Positions 1 through 25,067 are shown, numbered from the stretch's first letter. The stretch: DNA of 64,000 nucleotides from Micromonospora pallida (GCF_900090325.1 NZ_FMHW01000002.1:1736001-1800000), one strand, 5' to 3'. The notes: generated from the letters alone by a model not told the origin. Translations and numbers: made by a program.

Positions 1-488
1 GGCCCATGCTGGACTTCCCGGTGCCGATCGTCGGCGCCCTCGAAGGGCACGCGGTCGGCGGCGGCCTGGTGCTCGCGCTCTGCTGCGACCTTGTCGTGGC
101 CGCCCGCAACCGCCGGTACAGCATGAACTTCGCCCGGATGGGCTTCACCCCGGCGATGGGCACCACCACGCTGCTGCCGGCCGCTGTCGGCGCCGCCACC
201 GCCGCCGAGATGGCCCTGACCGCCCGCTACTACAAGGGCAGCGACCTCGACGGACGCGGCCTGTTCAACGCGGTCGTGCCGGCCGCCGAGGTCGTCGACA
301 CCGCCCTCGAGTACGCCCGGCGCATCGCCGAGAAACCCCGTCACGTGCTGGAGCTGACCAAGGAGAGTCTCGCCCAGCCCCGACGGCAACTGCTGCGCGC
401 GGCGATGTCCCGCGAGCACCTCATGCACCGGGTCTGCTTCGGCCGACCCGAGGTCGCGGACATCGTCGCCGAGACCTACCTCACCTGA
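1..488 (+). CDS. PksI/ECH2-type enoyl-CoA hydratase family decarboxylase, C-terminal part
   Basis: This is the last 160 or so residues of a crotonase-family protein that enters from the left edge; the ATG at 6 is an internal methionine, because family members are about 250 residues. The oxyanion-loop segment GHAVGGGLVLAL and the downstream SMNFARMGFTPAMGTT resemble PksI and related ECH2 proteins more than catabolic hydratases. In beta-branching cassettes ECH2 decarboxylates 3-methylglutaconyl-ACP to the methyl-crotonyl form, after HMG-CoA-synthase-like and ECH1 steps. The following gene is a free ACP, the other hallmark of such cassettes, 27 bp downstream. The HMG synthase, ECH1 and decarboxylating KS would lie to the left of the window; none is visible. 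Family call is firm; the ECH2 role is inferred from motif and context. Confidence 0.8.
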   Translation, partial: PMLDFPVPIVGALEGHAVGGGLVLALCCDLVVAARNRRYSMNFARMGFTPAMGTTTLLPAAVGAATAAEMALTARYYKGSDLDGRGLFNAVVPAAEVVDTALEYARRIAEKPRHVLELTKESLAQPRRQLLRAAMSREHLMHRVCFGRPEVADIVAETYLT

Positions 489-515
489 GAAGTACCACCG
501 AGAAGGAGCACGAAC

Positions 516-764
516 ATGGAACGCCAGCAGGTCGTCGACGTGGTGACCAAGCACATCCGACTCAACGCCGAGGGCCTCGACGACAAGCCCGTCGACACCT
601 CGAAGTCGATGAAGGAGTTCGGCCTCGGCAGCCTCGACATCGTCGAGATCGTGTCGGCCTCGATGCGGGAACTCAAGATCCGGGTGCCCCGTACCGAACT
701 GGCCAACCTGGCCAACATCGACGAGTTGGTCGACCTCTTCCTGAAGGTCAGGCAGGAGCAGTAG
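516..764 (+). CDS. Discrete acyl carrier protein
   Basis: An 82-residue carrier protein with the phosphopantetheine serine at about residue 39 in the motif GLGSLDIVEI. An AAGGAG ribosome site sits just before the ATG. A free ACP directly after an ECH2-like gene and directly before a type I PKS gene fits the donor ACP of a beta-branching cassette, which holds the acetyl group that is condensed onto a beta-keto intermediate. It could instead be a general in-trans carrier serving the AT-less first PKS module. The stop codon lies inside a short tandem duplication. Confidence 0.85.
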   Translation: MERQQVVDVVTKHIRLNAEGLDDKPVDTSKSMKEFGLGSLDIVEIVSASMRELKIRVPRTELANLANIDELVDLFLKVRQEQ

Positions 765-792
765 GTCCCGGTCCCGCAGGAGCAGTAGGTCC
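752..792 (+). repeat. 17-bp tandem duplication across the ACP stop codon
   Basis: The word GCAGGAGCAGTAGGTCC occurs at 752-768 and again at 776-792, a 24-bp offset. Each copy carries an in-frame TAG, so the second copy is a spare stop. It looks like a slippage duplication of the gene end. Confidence 0.8.
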
Positions 793-832
793 ACGTTCAG
801 CAGGCGCAGCACGCGAGGAAGGGTTGAGCCGG

Positions 833-7885
<7,053 letters not shown>

Positions 7886-10800
7886 ATGAGCGAGCTACAG
7901 GAGAGGCTGGCCAACCTGCCGCCGAAGCGCCTCGCGCTGCTCGTCCTCGACCTGCAGAAGCGCCTCGAGGCGCAGAAGAGGTCCGCGCCCGAGCCGATCG
8001 CGGTGGTGGGCGTGGGCTGTCGTTTCCCGGGTGGGGTGGACTCGCCGGCGGCGTACTGGGACGTGCTGTCGCAGGGTGTGGACGCGGTCGGTGAGGTGCC
8101 GGCGGACCGGTGGGATGTTGATGCGTTCTTCGACGCCGATCCGGACGTTCCCGGGAAGATGTACACGCGGGCTGGGCATTTCGTGGCCGGGGTGGATGGT
8201 TTCGACGCGGGTTTCTTCGGGGTGTCGCCGCGTGAGGCGGTGAGTCTGGATCCGCAGCAGCGGTTGCTGCTGGAGGTGGCCTGGGCGGCCCTGGAGGATG
8301 CCGGTCAGGTGCCGGCCCGGCTGACGGGCAGCCGTACCGGGGTGTTCGTCGGCATCGGCACCGACGACTACTCGCTGCTGCTGCGGTCCGCCGGCCCGGC
8401 AAGCATGGACGCGTACACCGGCACCGGCAACGCCTTCAGCGTCGCCGCCGGACGGCTGTCGTACCTGCTGGGGTTGCAGGGACCGAGCATGGCCGTGGAC
8501 ACGGCATGCTCGTCGTCGCTGGTGGCGGTGCACCTGGCCTGCCGGAGCCTGCGGTCCGGCGAGTCGGATCTCGCACTCGCCGGTGGGGTCCACCTGGTCC
8601 TGACCCCCGAGGGCACCATCTACCTCTCCCGGACGAAGGCGTTGTCGGCGGACGGCCGGTGCAAGACGTTCGACGCCTCCGCCGATGGTTACGGCCGGGG
8701 TGAGGGCTGTGGTGTCGTGGTGTTGAAGCGGTTGTCGGACGCCCAGCGTGACGGTGATCGGGTGCTCGCCGTGATTCGTGGTTCGGCGGTGAACCACGAT
8801 GGTCCGAGTAGTGGTCTGACCGTGCCGAATGGTCTGGCGCAGCAGGACCTGATCCGGGCGGCCCTGGCGGACGCCGGGGTCGCGCCCGCCGACGTCGACT
8901 ACGTCGAGGCGCACGGCACGGGCACCTCGCTGGGCGACCCGATCGAGGTCGACGCGCTGGCCGCCGCCCTCGGCAAGGACCGGCCGGCAGGTCGTCCGCT
9001 GCTGGTGGGTTCGGTGAAGACGAACATCGGTCACCTGGAGGCCGCCGCCGGAATAGCCGGTCTGATCAAGTTGGTGTTGGCGTTGCGGCACGAGCAGGTG
9101 CCGTCGCACCTGCACTTCCGTACGCCGAACCCGCACATCCCCTGGGACCGGATCCCGATCGAGGTCGCCACCGGGTCCCGGGCGTGGCCGCGCGGCGGGA
9201 AGCCCCGGGTCGCGGGCGTGAGTTCGTTCGGGATGAGCGGTACGAACGCGCACCTCGTCGTGGCCGAGGCACCCGCCGTGCCGGAGACCGTCGAAGCGCG
9301 GACACCGGACCGTTCGGCGTACGTGCTGCCGTTGTCGGCGCGGGATGGCGCCGCGTTGCGGGCGTTGGTGCAGCGGTACGTGGATCTGCTGGACGGTGCC
9401 GGCGCTCCCGATCTCGTGTTGGTGTGTGCGGCGGCCGCGGTGACCCGCAGTCATTTCCCGCACCGTCTGGCGGTGGTGGCGCCGGACGCGGCGACGGTGG
9501 TGTCGCGGTTGCGGGGTTGGCTGGCTGGCGACGAGAACCGGTCGGTGGTGCACGGTGTGGTGCCGGTGGGCCACCGTCCCCGGGTGGGCTGGCTGTTTAC
9601 GGGTCAGGGTGCGCAGTTCGTCGGGATGGCGCGTGTCCTGTACGAGTCGGAGCCGGTGTTCCGGGCCGAACTCGACCGGTGCGCCGAGCTGCTGGCGGCT
9701 CACCTCGAACGGCCGTTGCTCGAGGTGCTCTTCCCGTCCGACAGCTCGGATGTGATCGATCAGACGGGTTTCACGCAGCCGGTGTTGTTCGCGGTGGAGT
9801 GGTCTCTCGCGGCGTTGTGGCGGCACTGGGGTGTGCAGCCGGATGTCGTTCTGGGTCACAGCGTGGGTGAACTCGTCGCGGCGTGTGTGGCGGGCGTTTT
9901 CGGCCTGGAGGACGGGCTGCGTCTGGTGGCGGCTCGGGGTGAGTTGATGCAGGCGTTGCCGGCGGGTGGGTCGATGCTGGCGGTGTCGTTGCCGGAGGAG
10001 AGGGTTCGTCCGTTCCTGGACGGCACCGGTCTCGTGGTGGCGGCGGTGAACAGCCCGACCGAGACGGTGATTGCCGGTCCGGTCGAGGCGTTGGACGTTG
10101 TTCGGGAGAAGTTCACGGCCGACGGGGTGAAGACGACGGAGCTGCACGTCTCGCACGCGTTCCACTCGCCGTTGATGGCACCGATGATCCCGGCGTTCGG
10201 GGAGGCGGCCAAGGAGATCAGCCCGCAGGGTCCGCAGTGCACGGTCGTGTCGAACGTGACCGGCGCGGTGGCTGATGCCGGCTACGGATCGGTGGACTAC
10301 TGGATCGAGCACGTGTCGGCTCCGGTGCGGTTCGCCGACGGTATGCGGACCGTCCTCGACCAGGGCTGCGACGTCGTGCAGGAGATCGGCCCGCACCCGG
10401 TCCTGCTGGCCGCCGGCCGGCAGTGCGTCGACGACGACGGCTCGGTGCGGTGGTTGCCGTCGTTGCGGCGGGGCCGGGACGACTGGCAGCAGCTACTCAC
10501 CGCGGTCGCGAGCCTGTACGCGCAGGGCGTGGACCTGGACTGGAAGGCGATCACCGACGGCATTCCCACTCGGACGGTCGACCTGCCCACCTACCCGTTC
10601 CAACGCCAGCGCTACTGGTCGTCGGCCGCGCCCCGCCGACCCCGGACCATTGAGGAGGGCCACCCGCTGCTCGGGCGGAACCTCTCCTCGCCCGCGCTCA
10701 CCGGCACGGTCTACGAGACGGTGCTCAACCCGCTGTCCCACCCGCTCCTCACCGAGCACCGCATCTACGACCAGATCGTGGTGCCCGGCGCCCACCACCT

Positions 10801-13480
10801 GGTGATGCTGGCCGCCGCCGTCGAGGGCCGGAACGACGCCCCGGCCCTGACCGATGTGGTCTTCCCGCAGCCGATGCTGCTCGGCGCGGAGGAGGACCGG
10901 TTCGTCCAGGTCGTCCTCGGGGCGTCCGCCGACCAGGGCGGGCCGGTCCAACTGGTTAGCCGGAGCGCCGACGAGCAGACGTGGACGACCCACGCCACCG
11001 GCATCCTGAGCGAGGCGCCGCAGGCCGGCGCGGCGTCGCCCGAGACTCCGGCGACGATCCGGGAGCGGTGCGCACCCGACCCGGACTACGTCGACTGGTT
11101 CTACGACACGGGCTGGCGGGACGGCCTGGAACTGGAGTCCGGGTTCCGCTGGCAGAGCCGGATCTGGCGGCGCGACGGCGAGGCGCTGTGCCAGATGCGC
11201 GCGGTGCGGGACGCCGACCGCCACGAGCGGTACGCCCTCCACCCGGGCCTGGTCGACGCCAGTTTCCAGATCGTCGGCGCGACCCTCCCGACCGCCGGAC
11301 GCGAGTTCACCGTGTACGTGCCGCTCGGTGTGGACCGGTTCCGGCTGCACCGCACCGTCGAGGGGCAGCTCTGGGGCCACGCCCGACTGCGGCCCGGCAG
11401 CGACCCGACGGACGAGACGCTCACCGCCGACGTCCGGCTCATCGACGACGAGGGTCGCCTCGTCGCCGAGTCGTACGGGCTGCACCTGAAGCGTGCCGAA
11501 CGGTCCGCGCTGCTGCGCGCTGGCCAGTCCCGCACCCCGGGGCTGTTCCACGAGCTGGTCTGGCAGCCCCAGCCGTTGCCGGTGCCCGCTGCGGACGCCC
11601 CTGGCCGGTGGCTGGTCTGCGCCGACCGGCCCGGTGCCGGATCGGCCCTGGCGGAGCTGCTCCGTGGCTGTGGGCAGGAGGTCGTCCTCGCCCACCCGGG
11701 TCCGTCCACCGAGGCGCTGGACGACGGGACCTGGCAGCTCGACCCGAGCGACCCGACCCGGCTCACCGCGCTGCTCGGCACGGTCACCGCCGACCGGGCC
11801 GTCCCGTTCCGGGGCGCGGTGCTGCTCTGCGGGCCCGGCACGGGCGGGGCCGAGCCGGACCTGTCCGACCTTACCGCCGATCAGGCGTCGACGCTGCGTA
11901 CCGCGCTGTACCTGCTGCGCGGGCTGGCGGCCCTCGAAGGTGGCGGTACGCCGCCGAAGCTTCACCTGGTGACCCGGGGCGCGTGTGCGACCAGCGCCGC
12001 GTCGCCGGTGACGGTGGCGCAGACCCCGCTGTGGGGTCTGGGCAACGTCATCGAACTGGAACACCCCGAACTGTGGGGCGGACAGGTCGACCTGGACCCG
12101 ACCGCCACCGACGTGGACGCGGCGACCGCCCTGACCGGGGAACTTCTCGCTCCGCCGACCGGCGACCGGGTGGCCGTACGGGGGGCGGAGCGGCTGGTCG
12201 CCCGGCTCGTACCGCAGCCGGTCGCACCCGCGTCGGAGCCGGCGGTGACCGTCGACGCCGACGGGACGTACCTCGTCACCGGTGGTCTCGGGGCGCTCGG
12301 CCTGACCGTCGCCCGCTGGCTGGTGGCGCGTGGCGCCGGGCACCTGGTTCTCGTCGGTCGACGTGAGCCCACCGGCGAGGCCGTGGCCGCGCTCGATGCG
12401 CTGCGCGCGGCGGGCGTCGAGGTCACCGTGGCGTCGGCGGACGTCGCCCGACCGGACGACGTGGCGCGACTGGTCGCGGCGGTCCCGGCCGACCGGCCGC
12501 TGCGCGGGGTGGTGCACGCGGCCGGTGTCCTGGCCGACGGCGTGCTGCTCCAGCAGCCCTGGGCGGACTTCGCCCGGGTGTTGGCGCCCAAGGTCGACGG
12601 TGGCTGGAACCTGCACCGGGCGACCCGGGACCTGCCGCTCGACTTCTTCGTGCTGTTCTCGTCGGCGGCATCCCTGCTCGGCTCCACCGGTCAAGCCAAC
12701 TACGCCGCCGCCAACGCGTTCCTCGACGGGCTGGCCCACCACCGCCGGTCGCAAGGACTACCGGCGGTCAGCGTCAACTGGGGGCCGTGGACCGAGGCCG
12801 GCATGGCGGCCCGCGCCGGCCAGGCCGAGGGACGGTGGGCCGCCCAGGGCATCGGCGGGATCACTCCCGAGCAGGGCACCGACGCGCTGGACCAGATTCT
12901 GCGCACCGACCCGGCCCAGGTCGGTGTCCTGCCGGTCACCTGGTCGACGTACCTGCGGCGGTTCGCACCCGACGACACGCCGGCGCTGCTGCGGGAACTG
13001 GCTCGCACGACGCGCGGCCCGGAGCAGCGTACGACCACGCCGCCGGCGGACCGGCTGCCCGACCGGCTCGCCGTGGCCCCGCCGCAGGACCGCCTCGACC
13101 TGCTGCGCCGGCACGTACGCGACCAGGTGGTGGCGGTGCTCGGCCTGCCGGCGACCTACCACCTGGAGCCCCGGCAGAAGCTCTTCGAGATCGGCCTTGA
13201 CTCGTTGATGGCGATCGAACTGAAGAACACGTTGCAGGGTCAGCTCGGGCGGACGCTGCCGTCGACGGTCGTCTTCGAGTACCCGACCGTCGAGGCCCTC
13301 ACCGACTACCTGGCCCGGGACGTGCTCGCCCTGGACCTGGACGTGCCGGAGGAACCGGCACCGGAGTCGTCCCCCCGCTCCTCGGAAACCGTCGAGCGCC
13401 TCAAGGACCTCTCCGAGGACGCCCTGGAAGACCTGTTGGCGAAGAAGCTCGCATCCCTTGCTCAGCGGAGAAGGAAATGA
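7886..13480 (+). CDS. Type I polyketide synthase, module 3 (KS-AT-DH-KR-ACP)
   Basis: 1,864 residues starting immediately after the TAG of the preceding PKS gene. A short helical N-terminal docking segment (about 1-30) precedes KS about 37-462 with active cysteine near 208. AT about 565-860 has GHSVGE (Ser near 659) and HAFHS, predicting malonyl-CoA. The DH (about 925-1205) has its catalytic histidine near 958 in [10 protein letters not shown] and aspartate near 1124 in HPGLVDA. The KR has GGLGALG near 1465, the serine-tyrosine-asparagine triad region ending GQANYAAAN, and LAD in place of LDD, still retaining the second aspartate, so B-type is likely. ACP serine is near 1773. The module should install a double bond. 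The stop overlaps the next start (ATGA). Confidence 0.95.
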   Translation: MSELQERLANLPPKRLALLVLDLQKRLEAQKRSAPEPIAVVGVGCRFPGGVDSPAAYWDVLSQGVDAVGEVPADRWDVDAFFDADPDVPGKMYTRAGHFVAGVDGFDAGFFGVSPREAVSLDPQQRLLLEVAWAALEDAGQVPARLTGSRTGVFVGIGTDDYSLLLRSAGPASMDAYTGTGNAFSVAAGRLSYLLGLQGPSMAVDTACSSSLVAVHLACRSLRSGESDLALAGGVHLVLTPEGTIYLSRTKALSADGRCKTFDASADGYGRGEGCGVVVLKRLSDAQRDGDRVLAVIRGSAVNHDGPSSGLTVPNGLAQQDLIRAALADAGVAPADVDYVEAHGTGTSLGDPIEVDALAAALGKDRPAGRPLLVGSVKTNIGHLEAAAGIAGLIKLVLALRHEQVPSHLHFRTPNPHIPWDRIPIEVATGSRAWPRGGKPRVAGVSSFGMSGTNAHLVVAEAPAVPETVEARTPDRSAYVLPLSARDGAALRALVQRYVDLLDGAGAPDLVLVCAAAAVTRSHFPHRLAVVAPDAATVVSRLRGWLAGDENRSVVHGVVPVGHRPRVGWLFTGQGAQFVGMARVLYESEPVFRAELDRCAELLAAHLERPLLEVLFPSDSSDVIDQTGFTQPVLFAVEWSLAALWRHWGVQPDVVLGHSVGELVAACVAGVFGLEDGLRLVAARGELMQALPAGGSMLAVSLPEERVRPFLDGTGLVVAAVNSPTETVIAGPVEALDVVREKFTADGVKTTELHVSHAFHSPLMAPMIPAFGEAAKEISPQGPQCTVVSNVTGAVADAGYGSVDYWIEHVSAPVRFADGMRTVLDQGCDVVQEIGPHPVLLAAGRQCVDDDGSVRWLPSLRRGRDDWQQLLTAVASLYAQGVDLDWKAITDGIPTRTVDLPTYPFQRQRYWSSAAPRRPRTIEEGHPLLGRNLSSPALTGTVYETVLNPLSHPLLTEHRIYDQIVVPGAHHLVMLAAAVEGRNDAPALTDVVFPQPMLLGAEEDRFVQVVLGASADQGGPVQLVSRSADEQTWTTHATGILSEAPQAGAASPETPATIRERCAPDPDYVDWFYDTGWRDGLELESGFRWQSRIWRRDGEALCQMRAVRDADRHERYALHPGLVDASFQIVGATLPTAGREFTVYVPLGVDRFRLHRTVEGQLWGHARLRPGSDPTDETLTADVRLIDDEGRLVAESYGLHLKRAERSALLRAGQSRTPGLFHELVWQPQPLPVPAADAPGRWLVCADRPGAGSALAELLRGCGQEVVLAHPGPSTEALDDGTWQLDPSDPTRLTALLGTVTADRAVPFRGAVLLCGPGTGGAEPDLSDLTADQASTLRTALYLLRGLAALEGGGTPPKLHLVTRGACATSAASPVTVAQTPLWGLGNVIELEHPELWGGQVDLDPTATDVDAATALTGELLAPPTGDRVAVRGAERLVARLVPQPVAPASEPAVTVDADGTYLVTGGLGALGLTVARWLVARGAGHLVLVGRREPTGEAVAALDALRAAGVEVTVASADVARPDDVARLVAAVPADRPLRGVVHAAGVLADGVLLQQPWADFARVLAPKVDGGWNLHRATRDLPLDFFVLFSSAASLLGSTGQANYAAANAFLDGLAHHRRSQGLPAVSVNWGPWTEAGMAARAGQAEGRWAAQGIGGITPEQGTDALDQILRTDPAQVGVLPVTWSTYLRRFAPDDTPALLRELARTTRGPEQRTTTPPADRLPDRLAVAPPQDRLDLLRRHVRDQVVAVLGLPATYHLEPRQKLFEIGLDSLMAIELKNTLQGQLGRTLPSTVVFEYPTVEALTDYLARDVLALDLDVPEEPAPESSPRSSETVERLKDLSEDALEDLLAKKLASLAQRRRK

Positions 13481-16400
13481 CCGAAGACCCGACGCGCGGC
13501 GAACAGTCCGCGCTCCTGCGTGCGTTCGTCGCCATCGAGGAACTGGAAGCCGAGCTGGACGAGGTCCGGCGGGCCCAACACGAGCCGATCGCCATCATCG
13601 GCGCGAGCTGCCGCTTCCCCGGCGGCGGTGACGGCCTGGCCGCCTTCTGGCGGGTGCTGAGCGACGGCGTGGACGCGGCCGGCGAGGTGCCCCGGGAACG
13701 CTGGGACCTGGCGGACTTCTACCACCCGGACCCGGACCGGCCCGGTCGCATGTACACCCGGGAGGGGCACTTCGTCGACGGGATCGACCAGTTCGACCCG
13801 GCCTTCTTCGGCATCGCCCCACGTGAGGCCGCCAGCCTCGACCCGCAGCAGCGGATGCTGCTCGAGGTGTCCTGGGCGGCCCTCGAACACGCCGGCCAGG
13901 TGCCGGACCGCCTCGTCGGCACGCCGACCGGGGTCTTCGTCGGCATCATGACCAACGACTACCTCCAATTGCAGACCGGCGCGGGCGACCCCACCCAGCT
14001 CGACCTCTACGCCGGCACCGGCAACGACCTCAGCTTCCCGGCCGGGCGGCTGTCGTACCTGCTGGGGTTGCAGGGGCCGAGCATGGCGGTGACCACCGCG
14101 TGTTCGTCGTCGCTGGTGGCGCTGCACCTGGCGACCCGGAGCCTGCGTGCCGGCGAAACCGACCTGGCCCTGGTCGGCGGGGTCAACGCGATGCTCGCCC
14201 CGGACGCCTTCGTCACCCTGTCGAAGATGAAGGCCCTCGCCGTGGACGGCCGGTGCAAGACCTTCGACGCCTCCGCCGACGGCTACGGCCGGGGCGAGGG
14301 CTGCGGCGTGGTGGTGCTGAAGCGGTTGTCGGACGCCCAGCGCGACGGTGACCGGGTACTCGCGGTCGTCCAGGGCACCGCCGTGAACCACGACGGCCCG
14401 AGCGGTGGCCTGACCGTCCCGAACGGCCTGGCGCAGCAGGACCTTATCCGGGCAGCCCTCGCCGACGCGGGCGTCGAGCCAGGCGACGTGGACTACGTCG
14501 AGGCGCACGGCACGGGCACCTCGCTGGGCGACCCGATCGAGGTACGCGCCCTCGCCTCGGTGCTCGGCCGGGACCGGCCAGCGGATCGTCCGCTGCTGGT
14601 GGGTTCGGTGAAGACGAACATCGGCCACCTGGAGGCCGCTGCCGGGATGGCGGGTCTGATCAAGTTGGTGTTGGCGTTGCGGCACGAGCAGGTGCCGTCG
14701 CACCTGCACTTCCGTACGCCGAACCCGCACATCGACTGGGACGGCCTCCCGGTCCAGGTCCCGGCCGCCCCGACCCCCTGGCCCCGGGGCGAGCGTCCCC
14801 GCGTCGCCGGCCTCAGCTCCTTCGGTATGAGCGGGACCAACGCCCACGTCATCGTGGGGGAGGCCCCGGAGGCGGTCGCGGCGGAGGTTCCGGGTCGTTC
14901 GGCGTACGTGTTGCCGTTGTCGGCGCGGGATGGTGCCGCGTTGCGGGTGTTGGCGCAGCGGTACGCCGATCTGCTGGACGGTGCTGAGGCGCCGGATTTC
15001 GGGTTGGTGTGTGCGGCGGCTGCGGTGACCCGTAGCCATTTCCCGCACCGTCTGGCCGTGGTGGCGTCGGATTCGGCCGCCGCTGCCGCTCGGCTGCGGG
15101 GTTGGCTGGCCGGTGCCGAGGACCGGTCGGTCGTGCACGGTGTGCTGCCCGCCGGCCGTCGGGCGAAGATCGGTTGGCTGTTCACGGGTCAGGGTGCGCA
15201 GTCGGTGGGGATGGCGCGTGTCCTGTACGAGTCGGAGCCGGTGTTCCGGGCGGAGTTGGACCGGTGCGCGGAGTTGCTGGCGGGTGAGCTTGAGCGGCCG
15301 CTGTTGGAGGTGTTGTTCCCGTCCGACGGTACCGATGTGTTGGATCAGACGGGTTTCACGCAGCCGGTGTTGTTCGCGGTGGAGTGGTCTCTCGCGGCGT
15401 TGTGGCGGCACTGGGGTGTGCAGCCGGATGTCGTTCTGGGTCACAGCGTGGGTGAGCTGGTCGCGGCGTGTGTGGCGGGGGTGTTCTCCCTCGAGGACGG
15501 GCTGCGCCTGGTGGCAGCACGCGGCCGGTTGATGCAGGCTCTCCCGGCTGGCGGGTCGATGGCAGCGGTGTCCCTGCCCGAGGAGAAGGTCCGCCCGTTG
15601 CTGGACGGCACCGGTCTCGTGGTGGCGGCGGTGAACAGTCCAACCGAGACGGTGATTGCCGGTCCGGTCGAGGCGTTGGATGTTGTTCGGGAGAAGTTCA
15701 CGGCCGACGGGGTGAAGACGACCGCGTTGCACGTGTCGCACGCGTTCCACTCGCCGTTGATGGCGCCGATGTTGCCGAGGTTCCGGGAGGTTGCCGGGTC
15801 GGTGGTGTTCCGGGCTCCGCAGCGGATGGTGGTGTCCAACGTGACCGGCGCGGTGGCTGATGCCGGCTATGGGTCGGCGGACTACTGGGTGGAGCACGTG
15901 TCGGCTCCGGTGCGGTTCGCCGACGGTATGCGGACTGTTCTCGACCAGGGTTGTGACGTGGTGCAGGAGGTCGGCCCGCATCCGGTGTTGTTGGCCGCCG
16001 GCCGGCAGTGTGTGGACGACGACACGTCGGTGCGGTGGTTGCCGTCGTTGCGGCGGGGCCGGGACGACTGGCAGCAGCTACTCACCGCGGTCGCGGCCCT
16101 GTACGCGCAGGGTGTGGCGCTGGACTGGAAGGCGATCACCGACGGGCTCCCGTCCCGGGCGGTGGACCTGCCCACCTATCCGTTCCAACGCCAGCGCTAC
16201 TGGTCGGCACCCGCGCCGGGCGGCCAGAGCCGTCGCCGGGCGGGCGACCACCCGCTGCTCGGGCAGCGGCTCCGGACGCCCTCACTGCAGGACACCGTCT
16301 TCGAGGCGGCTCTGAGCGCGGCCACCTACCCGCTCCTGGCCGAGCACACGCTGCACGACCAGCTCGTGGTACCGGGTGCGCACCACGTGGCCATGCTCCT

Positions 16401-19400
16401 CGCGGCGGGCGTCGAGAGCGGCACCCGTGCCCCCGGGCTGCGGGATGTCCTGTTCGCCCAGCCGCTGGTGCTGCCGGATCCGGGTGAGCGTCCGGTGCAG
16501 ACGGTCCTCACAGCCGACGGCACCGCGCGACTGGTCACCTTCGACGATCCGGAGTGGACGGAGTACGTCACGGCCCGCCTCGACCCGGACGGCGAACCGG
16601 GGCATACGCCACCGGACCTGGACGGGCTCACCGCACGCTGCGACCGGTCGCTCGACGACCTCGACACCTTCTACGGTCGGGTCACCGGCGCCGGTCTGGA
16701 CCTCGGGCCGAGCTTCCGCTGGCTCGACCGGGTCCGCACCGGTGACGGGGTGGCGGTGAGTGGCATCCGGGTACCCGGTCAGCTCGACCCGAGCGTGCCG
16801 TACCCGGTGCACCCCGGTCTGCTGGACGCCTGCTTTCAACTGCTGGGTCTGACCCGGCCGCAGCCGGAGGACGGCCTGTCGATCCACGTCCCGTTCCGGG
16901 TGGAGCGGCTGCGGGCCGTCCCGTCCACCGATCCTGAGCTGCGGGCGTACGCCTGGAGCAGTGAATCCACCACCGGGGAGGTCGTCGGGGACGTCGTGGT
17001 GGTCGACCGCACCGGCCGGCTGGTCGTGGAGCTGCGCGGCCTGCGGCTGCGGCACGTCGACCCGGCGGCGCTGCGCCGCGCCCCGGCCCGGACCGACGAC
17101 CTGCGCTACGAGATCACCTGGCCGGTCGCCGGCCCGGCCGAGGCCGCCGAGGCGCCCGCCGGGCCGGGGCACTGGCTGGTCCTTGCCGACGCGGACGGGC
17201 TCGGCCGGGAACTGGCCGCACGGCTGGCGGCCGAGGGCCACACCTGCACCCTCGTCCGGCCGGGCACGGCGTTCGCCCAGGACGACGCGCAGTCGTACCG
17301 GATCGACCCGGACCGCCCGGAGGACGTCACCCGGCTGCTCGACGCGGCCGGCACCGCCGACTGGCGGGGCGTGCTGCACCTGTGGGCGCTGGACAGCCCC
17401 GCCGACCACACCGACCTGGCGACCCTCCAGGACGCCCAGCGGACCACGCTGCGCAGCACCCTGCACCTGGTACGGGCCCTGGCGACCGGCAACCGGTCGC
17501 CCCGGACGTACCTGGTGACCCGGGGGGCCCAGGTGGTCGGTGAACCGGCCGGACCGCTGGCGCTGGCCCAGGCCCCGCTCTGGGGTCTGGCCGGCACGGT
17601 GGCCCTGGAACACCCGGAGCTGCGGTGCACCCGCGTCGACCTCGACCCGGCCGGCGACCGGGCCGCCGACGTGGCGTTCCTCGCCGCCGAGCTGCGGGCC
17701 GACGGGCGGGACGACCAAATCGCCCGGCGCGGCGGTGAGCGGCACGTGGCCCGCCTGGCCCGCTGCGCGGCGGACGACGGCGGCCGGCCGTTGGCGCTGC
17801 CCAGCGTCGAGTCGTTCCGGCTCGACGTGGCGACCCCCGGGGTGCTCGACCAGTTGGTGTTCCGGCCGGTGGCCCGGCAGGCACCGGAGGCGGGCCAGGT
17901 GGAGCTGCGGGTCCGGGCGACCGGCCTGAACTTCCGTGACGTGCTCAACGCGCTCGGCATGTACCCGGGTGAGGCGGGACCGCTCGGCCTGGAGTGCGTC
18001 GGCGAGGTGGTGGCGCTCGGCGCGGACGTCCGCGGCCTGGCGGTGGGGGACCGGGTGGTGGCCCTCGCCCCGGCGAGCTTCGGCAGCTTCGTGACCGTCG
18101 ACGCCGACCTGGTGGCCCCGCTGCCGGCGGTGGTCGGGGACACCGACGGCGCGACCATCCCGGTGACCTTCCTGACCGCCCTGTACGCCCTGGAACACAT
18201 CGCCCGGCTCGCGCCGGGACAGCGGGTGCTGATCCACGCGGCGGCCGGCGGGGTGGGGCTGGCCGCGGTGCAACTCGCCCAGGCAGTCGGCGCCGAGGTG
18301 TACGCCACGGCCAGCCCGGCCAAGTGGCCGGTGCTGCACCGGATGGGGGTCCGCCACCTGTCGAACTCGCGGACCCTGGCCTTCGCCGACGAGATCCGCG
18401 AGTGGACCGGCGGTGCCGGCGTCGACGTGGTCCTCAACTCGCTGACCGGGGACTTCATCGTCGAGAGCCTGCGCCTGCTCCGCCCCGGCGGTCGGTTCGT
18501 CGAGATCGGCAAGCGGGAGATCTGGTCGGCCGACCAGGTGACCCGGCTCCGGGACGACGTCACCTACACCGCGTTCGACCTGGTGGAGCTGTCCCGGGAC
18601 GAGCCGGCAACGGTCCGCGCCCTGCTGGACGAGCTGATGCGGCGGTTCGCCGCCGAGACGCTCCAACCGCTGCCGAGCCGGGTGTTCGGGCTGCCCCGGG
18701 CGGTCGACGCGTTCCGGTACATGGCACAGGCCCGACACGTCGGCAAGATCGTCGTCAGCCACGACGACTCCGCCGTGTCGCCGGAGACCAACGACCTGGT
18801 CCGCGCCGACGGGGCGTACCTGATCACGGGTGGTCTGGGTGGTCTGGGCCTGCACGTGGCGCGCTGGCTGGTCGACCGGGGGGCCCGCACGCTGGTGCTG
18901 GTGGGCCGCAGCGGCGTCACCGACGCCAACCGGGCGGACGTGACCGCGCTGCGCGACGCCGGCGCCCGCGTCGAGGTGGTCCGGGCCGACATCGCCCACC
19001 CGGACGAGGTGACCCGGCTGGTCGGCGAGGTCACCGCCACCCTGCCGCCGCTGCGCGGGGTGGTCCACGCGGCCGGTGTGCTGGACGACGGCATCCTGCT
19101 CCAGCAGGAGTGGCCGCGCTTCGAACGGGTGCTCGGGCCGAAGCTTGCCGGGGCGTGGAACCTGCACCACGCCACCCGTGGCCTGGACCTGGACTTCTTC
19201 GTACTGTTCTCGTCGGTCGCCTCGATGCTCGGGTCCGCCGGGCAGGGCAACTACGCGGCCGGCAACGCCTTCCTCGACCTGCTGGCCGCCGAACGGCGCC
19301 GGCAGGGGCTGCCGGGGCTGAGCGTGAACTGGGGTCCGTGGCGGGGCGCGGGCATGGCCGCCGGCGTCGACGACGACCGGCAGTGGGCGCTGCGCGGCAT

Positions 19401-20044
19401 GGGCCTGATCGAGCCGGAGCGGGGGGTCGCCGAGTTGGCGGCAGCCCTCGGGCAGCCCCGCGCGCAGGTGGGCGTCGTCGCCGTCGAGTGGGGCGCCTAC
19501 CTGCGGCAGTACCCGACCGGGCTGCGGCCCTCGCTGCTGGACGACCTGGCCGCCGCCACGGCCGACGCGGGGGCCCCGGCGGCGGGCGGCGCCGACCACC
19601 GGGCGCTGCTGACCCTGCTGGCCGACGCGACCCCCGACGACCGGCACGACCTGATCGTGGGGCATGTACGGGGCCTGGCGGCCCGGGTCCTCGGGCTCAC
19701 CGCCGCGCACACCCTGGACACCCGCCGCCCGCTCAACGAACTCGGCCTGGACTCGCTGATGGCGGTGGAACTGCGCAACGCGCTCAGCCTCAGCCTCGAC
19801 CGGTCACTGCCCGCGACGGTGCTGTTCGACTACCCGACCGTCGAGGCGCTGGCCGGCTTCGTCGCCGGGGAACTCCAGCCCGCCGAACCGGCCGCACCGG
19901 CCGGCCCACCCCCGACCCGGCCGGCGGCGCCGGCCGTCGACACCGATCGGGACGCCTGGCTGGCGGAGATCGAACAGCTCTCCGACGCCGAGGTCGAAGC
20001 CCTCCTCGAGCAGGAACTCTCCCAGTCACGGAACAGGAACCACC

Positions 20045-20052
<8 letters not shown>
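13477..20052 (+). CDS. Type I polyketide synthase, module 4, fully reducing (KS-AT-DH-ER-KR-ACP)
   Basis: 2,191 residues. KS about 34-460 has its cysteine near 209 in TTACSSS. AT has GHSVGE (Ser near 657) and HAFHS, predicting malonyl-CoA; its DNA is almost identical to the AT of module 2. DH has histidine near 957 (HTLHDQLVVP) and aspartate near 1117 (HPGLLDA). ER about 1445-1760 carries the NADPH motif AAAGGVGLAAVQLA. KR has GGLGGLG and LDD. ACP serine is near 2093. All reductive domains look intact, so this module should give a saturated methylene pair. It overlaps both neighbouring PKS genes by a few bases, consistent with translational coupling. Confidence 0.95.
14899..16206 (+). repeat. 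AT-domain block almost identical to 4622..5929 (copy 2)
   Basis: The module 4 counterpart of the duplicated AT block. It differs from copy 1 by one base that I found. Flanking KS and DH/KR sequences on either side are diverged, so the shared block is confined to the AT and its two linkers. Confidence 0.85.
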
Positions 20053-25005
<4,953 letters not shown>

Positions 25006-25030
<25 letters not shown>

Positions 25031-25056
25031 TCCGACCGACAACCGCATTTCCCTAG
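25006..25056 (+). repeat. 25/26-bp tandem duplication across the PKS stop codon
   Basis: A 25-bp unit starting TCCGACCGACAACCGC and ending in TAG fills 25006-25030; a second copy with one added C fills 25031-25056. The first TAG ends the PKS. The second copy lies in the 37-bp gap before the type III PKS and leaves its AAGGAGG ribosome site intact. Confidence 0.85.
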
Positions 25057-25067
25057 AAGGAGGACCG

